A DNA stretch of 64,000 nt from Pseudomonas capsici (lineage in GTDB: Bacteria; Pseudomonadota; Gammaproteobacteria; Pseudomonadales; Pseudomonadaceae): assembly GCF_017165765.1 (NCBI RefSeq), contig NZ_JAFGZD010000002.1, forward strand, positions 1-64,000, read 5' to 3'. How positions within the stretch are numbered: the stretch's first letter is position 1; every line of letters starts with the position of its first letter. Below the pieces are notes generated by a model, which ran no database searches, was not told the DNA's origin, and saw nothing but the letters and a program-made list of their open reading frames with translations. The position numbers and the translations under genes are program-made. Of the stretch, positions 39,240 through 46,644 are shown one piece after another.

Positions 39240-39856
39240 ATCCTGTTCCTTAATCTTTTTTCCATGAAATAACCGGCAGCCATTATCGGTAGCGTCAGCA
39301 CTGCATAGGAGGCCGCTGCCGCGAGGAAACCGCTCAGGTATTCGAAGGTTTGCGACTGCAGTGTTTCCGAGGCTCCGGTGAGTTCCACTACACCAATGAG
39401 CGAGACGATCGAGGTGTTTTTAATGATTTCTGCGGTCTGCAGCACCAGCGAAGGGGCGACCAGACGCAACGCTTCGGGCAGACGGATTGAAAAGGCGGTT
39501 CGCGACCATGACAGACCTGAACTCAAGGCTGCGTCTTCGTATTCGCCGGGAATCGCTCTGAGCCCTCCCGACAGGATTTCGGCGCAATAGCCGACTTGAT
39601 GCAGTACCAGTGCAATCACGCCACACACCAGCGGGTTGAGTTGCAGAAGGTAAAAGCACACGAAAAGTTTGACGATCAGAGGGATTTTCATCGCCAGGTC
39701 TACATATCCCCGTGCCCATGCAGAGCGGGCGTGTAGCGCCAGGGCGACAGGAGCACTGAGGATTGCAGTGAACCCCAGGCTCATGACGGCCAACAACAGA
39801 GTCGTGGTAAAAGCCGAGGCGAACAGAGTGCTCGCCTCATCCCAGAAAGAGATCAA
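39236..39856 (-). CDS. Amino-acid-type ABC permease (first)
   Basis: A 206-aa HisM/HisQ-type permease, about the usual length for the polar amino-acid class. The N-terminal TTTLLLAVMSLGFTAILSAPVALALHA and the EAA loop ALSSGLSWSRTAFSIRLPEALRLVAPSL are clear. Four-base overlaps with both the binding-protein gene and the next permease show tight translational coupling. Confidence 0.85.
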   Translation of the reverse strand: MISFWDEASTLFASAFTTTLLLAVMSLGFTAILSAPVALALHARSAWARGYVDLAMKIPLIVKLFVCFYLLQLNPLVCGVIALVLHQVGYCAEILSGGLRAIPGEYEDAALSSGLSWSRTAFSIRLPEALRLVAPSLVLQTAEIIKNTSIVSLIGVVELTGASETLQSQTFEYLSGFLAAAASYAVLTLPIMAAGYFMEKRLRNRI

Positions 39857-40674
39857 TTCTCGATCCCGGGCTGCAGTCGGTATTCAGACCAGAGGGTGAA
39901 CTCGGGTTTGTAGCCAAAGTGCTTTTCGTACAGTTCGGCAAACTCGCCACGGGCCCAGATTTTCTGGAGGGTATGGTTCAGGTAATTGCGCCAGAGCGAA
40001 TCGTTCTGGCGCACGATGATTGCCTGCGGATCGGTAAAGAACGCTTCGCCAATCTTCAGACTGTCGCCATAGCGTTTGGCGTAGGCCTTGGCTGAAAAGC
40101 TGTTGAGCAATACGGCATCCGTCTGATTCGAGCGCAGGGCTTCAACGGCATCGCTGTAGTTGTCAAAGAACGTGACCTGGCCAGTCGGTACCAGATCTTT
40201 GAAAAGTTGGGCGGCGTAATTGTTCTTTGATGTCGAAACCCTTTTGGGCGGCGTGTAGCTCTTGATGTCGCTACTTTCATCGGCCCTGACCAGCGGCACC
40301 ACATAGTCCCAGTTATAGACAATGGTGAAGTCCAGTACCTGTTCACGTTTTACGGTAGGAGTCGTCGAGCCGAACATGGCATCGATGTTGCCGTTCTTGA
40401 TGGAGGGAATCTGCACCGCCCCGGAGATGGGCTTGAACTCGACACTCACATTCAGTTCTTTGGCAACAGCCCGGGCAAGGTCCGGAGCGAAGCCGACGCT
40501 CTGACCGTCTGCACCGATCTGGGCCATGGGCGGTGCGCTGGGATCTACGCCAATGACCAGTTTGCCGCGCTGTCTGACCTGATCCAGCACTGACACCGGA
40601 TCGGCAGCGACAGTGGGCAGGGAAAGAAAAGAAGAAAGCAGCAGAATAGCGGCCCCCAACGCATTTTTTTTCAT
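39853..40674 (-). CDS. ABC transporter periplasmic amino-acid-binding protein
   Basis: A 273-aa family-3 solute-binding protein. A signal peptide (MKKNALGAAILLLSSFLSLPTVAA) precedes the mature domain. Family marks are GKLVIGVDPSAPPMAQIGADG, VGFAPDLARAVAKELNV, IDAMFGSTTPTVKREQVLDFT and the C-terminal WRNYLNHTLQKIWARGEF. The common sequence family-3 arginine (usually ...TPER) is KREQ here. The ligand is probably a polar amino acid or a derivative; it cannot be assigned from sequence alone. Confidence 0.87.
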   Translation of the reverse strand: MKKNALGAAILLLSSFLSLPTVAADPVSVLDQVRQRGKLVIGVDPSAPPMAQIGADGQSVGFAPDLARAVAKELNVSVEFKPISGAVQIPSIKNGNIDAMFGSTTPTVKREQVLDFTIVYNWDYVVPLVRADESSDIKSYTPPKRVSTSKNNYAAQLFKDLVPTGQVTFFDNYSDAVEALRSNQTDAVLLNSFSAKAYAKRYGDSLKIGEAFFTDPQAIIVRQNDSLWRNYLNHTLQKIWARGEFAELYEKHFGYKPEFTLWSEYRLQPGIEN

Positions 40675-40780
40675 CGGCTTATTCCCTGTATATCGAGTAG
40701 TTGTCCTGGAATACAGTTATTCCGGCTGGTCGCTGTCATGTTGGTCTCGGTTCAATAACGGCATGGCGCAGAGTGCGTGA

Positions 40781-41509
40781 TTAACGATGCAGAATACTTT
40801 CGATAAAACGAGCGGCCCGGTCAGTTTTCGGGCTGTTGAAAAAGTCCTCGGCAGGTTGTGTCTCGAGGTTTTTTCCATGATCGAAAAAGGCAACTTCATG
40901 AGCGACTTCCCGGGCAAAGCCCAGTTCATGAGTGGCGACGGCCATTGTTGTTCCACCCCGAGCCAGGCCGCGCATGACTTCAAGCACCTCGTGGACAAGT
41001 TCCGGGTCCAGCGCCGACGTGGGCTCATCCAGCAGCAGTACATCCGGCTCAAGTGCCAATGCACGGGCGATGGAAGCGCGCTGCGCCTGACCGCCAGACA
41101 GAGTGGCGGGCCAGGCTGTACTTTTATCGGTCAGACGAACCTTGCCCAGCGCCTCATAGGCTTTTGCTTCGGCATCCTGATGAGAAAGCTGTCTGACTTT
41201 GCGCAAGGCCAGCGTGATGTTTTCCATCACCCGCATATTGGGATAGAGTGCCGGTCGCTGGAAAACAAAGCCGATTCGCCCCCGCACTTCAGGTCTGCGC
41301 AAGGCTTCACGATCGATTGGAATGTCTCCCAGAAGCACCTCGCCCTGTGTGGACGGTTCAAGCCCGCTCAGGATCCGCAGTAACGTGCTTTTTCCACATC
41401 CACTGGGGCCGCAAAGTGCAAGAACCTTTCCTTTCTCAAGAGAAACGGACACGCCGTCCAACACGATTCTATCTCCAAAAAATTTATATAATTCTTTGGC
41501 CTCAAGCAT
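40781..41509 (-). CDS. Amino-acid-type ABC ATPase
   Basis: A 242-aa HisP/GlnQ-type ATPase. Walker A is GPSGCGKST, the signature is LSGGQAQRASIARALA, Walker B is VLLLDEPTSALDPE and the switch histidine is in ATHELGFA. It is the promoter-proximal gene, 106 bases upstream of the binding-protein gene; that gap holds a small inverted repeat (around 40709-40730). The start ATG 41509 follows CTGGAG. The operon is divergent from the PAS-AAA+ regulator. Confidence 0.9.
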   Translation of the reverse strand: MLEAKELYKFFGDRIVLDGVSVSLEKGKVLALCGPSGCGKSTLLRILSGLEPSTQGEVLLGDIPIDREALRRPEVRGRIGFVFQRPALYPNMRVMENITLALRKVRQLSHQDAEAKAYEALGKVRLTDKSTAWPATLSGGQAQRASIARALALEPDVLLLDEPTSALDPELVHEVLEVMRGLARGGTTMAVATHELGFAREVAHEVAFFDHGKNLETQPAEDFFNSPKTDRAARFIESILHR

Positions 41510-41804
41510 TAAATAACTCCAGGGTGAAAAATTAAATATCCCCTGATAGTGTCAGGTAAGTAGGGTGTATGAGGGCGCTACAATAGGGTCGATAAGTTAT
41601 CAGTCGCTAAAATGCTTTGCAAATAACAAAAGATTCTATTCTTAGAGAATAGGAAGAGGCGGTTTTTGAATTGTTGTAAAAAAACTTTACATTCATGTCG
41701 GTGCAGTCATATCTTCTCCGGGCTTGAAAGGTGAAAGGATTGTCTCTTTTGAGCGAGTCCACAGGTGCATGTGGTTTTATGGTAGAAAGAGAGCGGTAAT
41801 TTAC
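41510..41804. promoter_or_regulatory. Divergent control region of ABC/LLM operon and regulator
   Basis: About 295 AT-rich bases between the divergent ATPase and regulator genes. A palindrome CCTGA-TAGTG-TCAGG (41542-41556) lies about 35 bases upstream of the ATPase start and is a candidate operator. I find no convincing sigma54 -24/-12 element (TGGCAC-N5-TTGC) on either strand. Confidence 0.4.
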
Positions 41805-43514
41805 ATGGCAGGTTATGAAGTGGGCATCAATGGAATGAAGGCCTCGCATCTCGGCGAGTCTTGTGATTTTGATTATGAGCTGAACCTGATAGGCGACATA
41901 CTGACTCCTGTTCTGGGTGAGTATAACTTTTCGCTCGCCATTTATGATCATCACAGTAACATGGTGGTGTCTCGCGGTCTGGTATACATTCCTGCTGTTC
42001 TACCCGAGAGCCTGAAGGAAAACTCAGGCGTATTGTCCTCATCGGAAAGTCATACGCATCTGCTTTATTGGAGAATCCTGCCTGATCAGGTCGATATGTT
42101 TTTTGTCGTCTCGATAAAGAAGGATGGCTGTGCAGAGATCGATGAGAAAATCCTGTCGGTGGTGGGGCGTATCGGTATCCACTTTTTCGGACAGAATATC
42201 CTGCTCAACAGGTTTTCACTCTTTCTCAGGCAGTCCATTCAAGAGAGAGATGCTGTCAGTGGACTCATCGAAGATGGCTTGCTTGTCCTCGATCAGTCCG
42301 GTTTTCTCAAATATATAAATGAAGCCGGGAAGAAAATTCTCAGAATAGACGATGCGAAACGCCAGTTCCGCGACCTGCTCGGGTTTGAGCCCATTATCGG
42401 CGATGTTTTCACGCAAAAGCGGGGCTATGTAAACAAGAAGGTTGTCATTCGGCGAGGTGAAGAGGAAATCCCGTTGCTGGATACCGCCATCCCCATTGCA
42501 GATGATGAAGGCAGCATTGTTTCCGTTGTAAATATATTCAGAAGATTCTCCAAGGCTCCCAGCCCGGTTGATCAAGGCTTGCGCAAGGAGTCAGGCGCAG
42601 GGTTCGACAAGCTGCTGGGAGCGTCCATTCTCTTTCAGGATGCTGTAGAGCATGCGAAGCAATATGCCGGCCTGAATGAGGTTGTGCTGATCTCGGGAGA
42701 GCCCGGCACAGGAAAAAGTACCTTTGCACAGGCGATTCATGGTGTTGATGAAGTTGCTCATGAAGGAATGCTGATTATCGACTGTCCTGTATTGTCGGCT
42801 TCCGAATTCAAGACAAGGGTTCTTTCTTGCGTAACTACGCAGGAGCAGGTCGGCAGGTGGGCGTTTCATCCGGATATTCTTCAGTGCCGGACATTGTTCC
42901 TTGAGGGGGTCGATGTTCTTCCCGTCTCTATACAGCTGTATCTTGTACAAGCCTTGAAAGAGTATCAAAAAATAGCCGGGCCCAAGATTATCATGTCAAC
43001 CAGCGATACGATGGCTGTCGTACTTCACGAACAGCGATTGCATCCAAAGTTGCTCGGGATATTGAGCCGTCACAATCTTGAACTGCCACCCTTGCGGAAA
43101 AGACCGAAAGACATAGAGCTTTATGCGGACTTTTTCTGGCGTGAAGCTCAGGTGCAGGAAAGCAAGAGAGTCACTATTCCTGTTCGTCTTTGCAAACTGT
43201 TGAAGAAACAGGAGTGGAGCGAAAATATTTCACAATTGAAATCGGTGATTCACAAACTGGCGACTGCTCCTCGTCGTTTCAAGTCCGAAGAAGAGTATGT
43301 TCAGGAGGTCAGTGATCTTGTCAGGCTGTCCGCTGTTTCCTATCAGGCTACCCGCCCGGATTTTGATCAGCCCTTGATACACGATGCCGAGAAACAGGCC
43401 ATTTTTCTTGCGTTGCAAGCCATGAACTTTAACGTCTCCAAAGCTGCACTGGCTCTTGGAATAAGCCGTCCCACACTGTATGCAAAAATGAAAAAGTACG
43501 AAATAAGCGCCTGA
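41805..43514 (+). CDS. PAS-AAA+-Fis transcriptional regulator lacking GAFTGA
   Basis: A ~569-aa regulator. The N-terminal sensory region is followed by a PAS-like segment (about 150-240; GLIEDGLLVLDQSGFLKYIN) and an AAA+ domain with Walker A GEPGTGKST (about 298-306). A Fis-type helix-turn-helix is at the C-terminus (NFNVSKAALALGISRPTLYAKMKKY). The GAFTGA loop for sigma54 is absent, so it probably acts with sigma70, like TyrR. The start is uncertain: TTG 41724, ATG 41769, ATG 41805 and ATG 41838 are all in frame, none with a strong ribosome site. It is divergent from, and likely controls, the ABC/LLM operon. Confidence 0.75.
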   Translation: MAGYEVGINGMKASHLGESCDFDYELNLIGDILTPVLGEYNFSLAIYDHHSNMVVSRGLVYIPAVLPESLKENSGVLSSSESHTHLLYWRILPDQVDMFFVVSIKKDGCAEIDEKILSVVGRIGIHFFGQNILLNRFSLFLRQSIQERDAVSGLIEDGLLVLDQSGFLKYINEAGKKILRIDDAKRQFRDLLGFEPIIGDVFTQKRGYVNKKVVIRRGEEEIPLLDTAIPIADDEGSIVSVVNIFRRFSKAPSPVDQGLRKESGAGFDKLLGASILFQDAVEHAKQYAGLNEVVLISGEPGTGKSTFAQAIHGVDEVAHEGMLIIDCPVLSASEFKTRVLSCVTTQEQVGRWAFHPDILQCRTLFLEGVDVLPVSIQLYLVQALKEYQKIAGPKIIMSTSDTMAVVLHEQRLHPKLLGILSRHNLELPPLRKRPKDIELYADFFWREAQVQESKRVTIPVRLCKLLKKQEWSENISQLKSVIHKLATAPRRFKSEEEYVQEVSDLVRLSAVSYQATRPDFDQPLIHDAEKQAIFLALQAMNFNVSKAALALGISRPTLYAKMKKYEISA

Positions 43515-43529
43515 ACCCAGGCGCTTATT
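43502..43529. terminator. Hairpin overlapping the regulator stop codon
   Basis: AATAAGCGCCTG (43502-43513) pairs exactly with CAGGCGCTTATT (43518-43529) over a 4-base loop. It includes the regulator's stop codon and lies just outside the end of convergent ndh. Confidence 0.65.
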
Positions 43530-43548
43530 CAAACTTGACGCTTACAGC

Positions 43549-44847
43549 TTAATGCAACTTCATCCGTGGCTCGGTTCCCTTGCCGATCTTGCTGCCCAGC
43601 ATCAGCATCAAGGTGCGGAAAGCGCCATACAACGCCATCTGGTGCATGCGATACAGCGAGATATAGAACATCCGCGCCAGCCAGCCTTCCAGCATCACGC
43701 TACCCATCAGATTACCCATCAGGTTGCCCACTGCCGAGAAGCTCGACAGGGAAATCAGTGAGCCGTAATCCTTGTAGGTGTACTCCGGCAGTGCCTTGCC
43801 TTCAATCCGCAGGCGCAGTGACTTGACCAGCAAGGAAGCCTGCTGGTGAGCGGCCTGGGCGCGAGGCGGAACGTTGCGGTCGGTGCCTTTCTGTGGGCAG
43901 GCGGCGCAGTCGCCAAAGGCAAAGATGTTTTCATCGCGTGTGGTCTGCAGGGTCGGCAGCACTTGCAACTGGTTGATGCGATTGCTTTCCAGCCCGTCGA
44001 GTTCATGCAGGAAGGCCGGGGCTCGAATGCCCGCTGCCCAGACTTTCAGGACCGCCGGAATGAACTGGCCGCTGGCTGTGACCAGACCTTCGGCAGTCAC
44101 TTCGCTGACGGACGAATTGGTCAGCACGGTCACGCCCAGTTTCTCCAGGGTTTTATGTACCGGCGCGCCGATGCGCTCAGGCAAGGCAGGCAGAACCCGC
44201 GGCCCGGCTTCGATCACGGTGATGCGCAGGTTTTCCGGTTTGATCTGGCCCAATCCGTAGGACGCCAGCTCATGGGCGGCGTTGTGCAGTTCGGCGGCCA
44301 GTTCCACGCCTGTTGCGCCCGCGCCAACGATGGCCACGGTGATTTCCTGAGCGTTGTCGGCTTGTCCGGCGTGGGCACGCAGATAGTGATTGAGCAACTG
44401 CTGGTGGAAGCGTTCTGCCTGCTTGCGGCTGTCCAGAAACAGACAGTGCTCGGCCGCACCCTTGGTGCCGAAATCGTTGGTGGTGCTGCCAACCGCCAGT
44501 ACCAGAGAGTCGTAACCCAGGCTGCGCGCCGGCACCAGTTCTGCGCCGTTCTCGTCCTGAGTGGCGGCCAGATGAATCTGGCGATTCTCACGATCCAGGC
44601 CGGTCATGCGCCCGAGCTGGAACTGGAAGTTGTTCCACTTGGCCTGGGCCACATAGTTCAACTCGTCTTCATAAGAGTTGAGCGAGCCGGCGGCCACTTC
44701 ATGCAGCAAGGGTTTCCAGATGTGCGTCAGATTGGCGTCTACCAGCGTCACGCTGGCGGTGCCTTTCTTGCCCAGGGTTTTACCCAGACGGGTTGCCAGC
44801 TCCAGACCGCCAGCGCCTCCGCCAACGATGACAATACGATGAGTCAT
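43549..44847 (-). CDS. ndh: Type II NADH dehydrogenase
   Basis: A 432-aa non-proton-pumping NADH:quinone oxidoreductase. The N-terminal FAD fold is RIVIVGGGAGGLELATRLG and the second (NADH) fold is VAIVGAGATGVELAAELH. The quinone-site segment RAQAAHQQA and the family marks HIWKPLLHEVAAGS and FAFGDCAACP are present. The C-terminal ~60 residues carry an amphipathic membrane-anchoring region. The gene is followed by the DUF3094-MOSC-DUF1780 group read on the same strand from the other side, an arrangement conserved in Pseudomonas. Confidence 0.92.
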   Translation of the reverse strand: MTHRIVIVGGGAGGLELATRLGKTLGKKGTASVTLVDANLTHIWKPLLHEVAAGSLNSYEDELNYVAQAKWNNFQFQLGRMTGLDRENRQIHLAATQDENGAELVPARSLGYDSLVLAVGSTTNDFGTKGAAEHCLFLDSRKQAERFHQQLLNHYLRAHAGQADNAQEITVAIVGAGATGVELAAELHNAAHELASYGLGQIKPENLRITVIEAGPRVLPALPERIGAPVHKTLEKLGVTVLTNSSVSEVTAEGLVTASGQFIPAVLKVWAAGIRAPAFLHELDGLESNRINQLQVLPTLQTTRDENIFAFGDCAACPQKGTDRNVPPRAQAAHQQASLLVKSLRLRIEGKALPEYTYKDYGSLISLSSFSAVGNLMGNLMGSVMLEGWLARMFYISLYRMHQMALYGAFRTLMLMLGSKIGKGTEPRMKLH

Positions 44848-44913
44848 AAGGATTACTCGGAAGGTTTAAGGAATTCGGGGGTAGGAGCTCGATCTTCGCG
44901 AGCGCAAGGCAGC

Positions 44914-45087
44914 TCATAGCGTCAGATAGCTCAGTAAACGGCTCAGAAAGCCCAGGCCGATGACCACGGCAACCACCAGAACAAGGAGCAGCAATGGCCG
45001 GAAAGGCCTGCGCTCAACCTGATGCTGGGGGGCGTTGAGGTAGTGTTGGACACGTCTTTGGTCGTCCGGGTTCAGACGGCTGCTCAT
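44914..45087 (-). CDS. DUF3094 family 57-aa membrane protein
   Basis: A short frame of 57 codons: MSSRLNPDDQRRVQHYLNAP, then a basic stretch QVERRPFRP, then a single membrane helix (LLLLVLVVAVVIGLGFLSRLL) ending YLTL. This matches the small Pseudomonas DUF3094 family, of unknown role. It lies 66 bases upstream of ndh on the same strand and 36 bases past the MOSC gene stop, so co-transcription is likely. The AGAGGCAAAAA upstream of ATG 45087 is a fair ribosome site. Confidence 0.8.
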   Translation of the reverse strand: MSSRLNPDDQRRVQHYLNAPQHQVERRPFRPLLLLVLVVAVVIGLGFLSRLLSYLTL

Positions 45088-45123
45088 TTTTGCCTCTTGC
45101 AGACGTTGTCTGCTGTCAGTGCG

Positions 45124-45633
45124 TTATACCGCTGTTGGCTCCAATGGTTCGACTCGCAGCATGTCATCCAGTCGAATGATTCCGCTTTGTATCACTCGGG
45201 CGGTGATTCCGCCATGGCCGCGTACGGCCTGGAAGGTCCCGTGCCCCAGGCGTTGTTCGAGCCGTGCGCAGGGCTGGCACCAGCCGGTGGTTTCCAGAAT
45301 GGCCTGGCCGACCTTGAATCGTCGGCCTTTGAGGCTGAACAGGTTGATGCCGCTGATGACCAGATTGCGGCGCAGGTCCTGCGGCACGATGGGGTTATCC
45401 ACAGGTCTGCCCAGCAGCGAACTGACCACCGCCAGATGTTCCCATTGAATCAGCGTCACCTGCCGGGCATTGCGTGGGCCGGGGCGCGAGTGGTCACCGG
45501 TCAGCCCGGCTTCGCGACGCGCTTCCACGGCATCCAGCTCGATCATGTCGAGGCGCGATTGCGGGCGCACGCCGATCCAGCGCACCCGGCCTTGTTGAGG
45601 CACATCGGCCAGCAGTTCTTGCAGGGGGCTCAT
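45124..45633 (-). CDS. MOSC-domain protein
   Basis: A 169-aa MOSC (molybdenum cofactor sulphurase C-terminal) domain protein. Family marks are GLTGDHSRPGPRNARQVTLIQ, LRRNLVISGINL, LKGRRFKVGQAILETTGWCQPC (the conserved cysteine region) and GITARVIQSGIIRLDD. It should bind pterin-type metal cofactors or pass sulphur, but the substrate is unknown. Its ATG overlaps the stop of the DUF1780 gene by four bases. Confidence 0.85.
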   Translation of the reverse strand: MSPLQELLADVPQQGRVRWIGVRPQSRLDMIELDAVEARREAGLTGDHSRPGPRNARQVTLIQWEHLAVVSSLLGRPVDNPIVPQDLRRNLVISGINLFSLKGRRFKVGQAILETTGWCQPCARLEQRLGHGTFQAVRGHGGITARVIQSGIIRLDDMLRVEPLEPTAV

Positions 45634-46259
45634 AAACTGATTCCAACATCGAAGACGACACTGCGTCCCAGGTTGGTCCGCAGAAAATCCGGAGCGCCCG
45701 GATGGGCAAACAATACCCGTGCGAAGGTCGGGCCGACCAGTGACAACGAGCGCCAGCCCTGGCGCAGGTATTCAGTCGGTGGTGGAAAGTGACTGTTGAG
45801 ATCCAGCACTTCACGCTTGAGGCTGGCAAACGCAATGATATCCAGCTCGCCCAGATTCAGGCCGCGCTCACGATAATTACTGGCCTTCTTGCTTAACGTG
45901 GGAGCCAGCCTTCGCAGCAACTCCGACGCCGGGATACGTTTGGGCTTGGCCTCCCGTCGTACCAACTGGCTCAGAGAGAACGCGCTACGTCGCCGCTCCA
46001 GTTCCTCACGCCACTCATCGTTGAGACGTCGACCTTCATCGAGGACAAAGAACACCTCGAAACAGGCATCGCGAAACAGCACATCGGGAGGCTCCTGACC
46101 CGCAGGCAGGAAGTCTTCATGGCGATGGGGAATATTCAAGCCTTGCAGCAGGCGTTCACAAACCCAGCGCTCGCGCTCCCACTTTCTCGCATTGGAAAGG
46201 AAGGAGTTGGCTTGTTCGGCCTGGATTGTGAGCAGGCGCAGGTAGTCTGAATCATCCAT
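45630..46259 (-). CDS. DUF1780 family protein
   Basis: A 209-aa cytoplasmic protein. The N-terminal YLRLLTIQAEQANSFLSNARKWERERWVCERLL and the central DVLFRDACFEVFFVLDEGRRLNDEWREELERRR fit the Pseudomonas DUF1780 family, described as having an endonuclease-like fold; activity is not established. It is the first gene of the DUF1780-MOSC-DUF3094-ndh run, with its start at ATG 46259 just downstream of a MITE-like element. Confidence 0.75.
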   Translation of the reverse strand: MDDSDYLRLLTIQAEQANSFLSNARKWERERWVCERLLQGLNIPHRHEDFLPAGQEPPDVLFRDACFEVFFVLDEGRRLNDEWREELERRRSAFSLSQLVRREAKPKRIPASELLRRLAPTLSKKASNYRERGLNLGELDIIAFASLKREVLDLNSHFPPPTEYLRQGWRSLSLVGPTFARVLFAHPGAPDFLRTNLGRSVVFDVGISL

Positions 46260-46644
46260 GGCCCAAGCTTAGCGCCCAAATGTGAACGAGAAAAACAAAG
46301 ACTTGGGTGTTTCGGGAGTTTTTTGCGTGGATTTCAGAAGCAGCAGGTCTGCCATGAAAAATACCGGTTTCCCTGACTAGGCTTTGTACGAAATGTATCT
46401 GCGCTCGATGATGCTGCGTTAAAAACAGGCTCGTGCGCGAGTCCGGGCTCGGCGCCCCCATCGCAATGCTCATTTACACCAGTAAAGTCGGGCGCGACTC
46501 CGACCGTTCCTCGCCTGTTTTTGCCTTGCCTCACCTTCGCTCGAAAACATTTCGTACAGAGCCTAAAGCTTTTGTTCTTTGCGCCGAACCCATGGCGAGC
46601 CAATTAAATGACGCTCAGGAATTCCTTTCTCGCATGGAACGTAG
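46260..46644. other. Intergenic region with MITE-like element
   Basis: It separates divergent DUF1780 and TolC-like genes. Besides the MITE-like element I see no gene; about 80 bases remain before the TolC-like start, which would have to hold its promoter or use one supplied by the element. Confidence 0.6.
46378..46565. mobile_element. MITE-like element with 19-bp terminal inverted repeats
   Basis: A 188-bp non-coding element. TAGGCTTTGTACGAAATGT (46378-46396) and ACATTTCGTACAGAGCCTA (46547-46565) are inverted repeats matching at 18 of 19 positions, with TA at both outer ends (possible TA target duplication). The interior shares long stretches with the element at 11206-11360 in opposite orientation. 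There is no transposase frame; IS5- or IS630-type elements with TA targets are plausible parents (inference). Confidence 0.75.
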
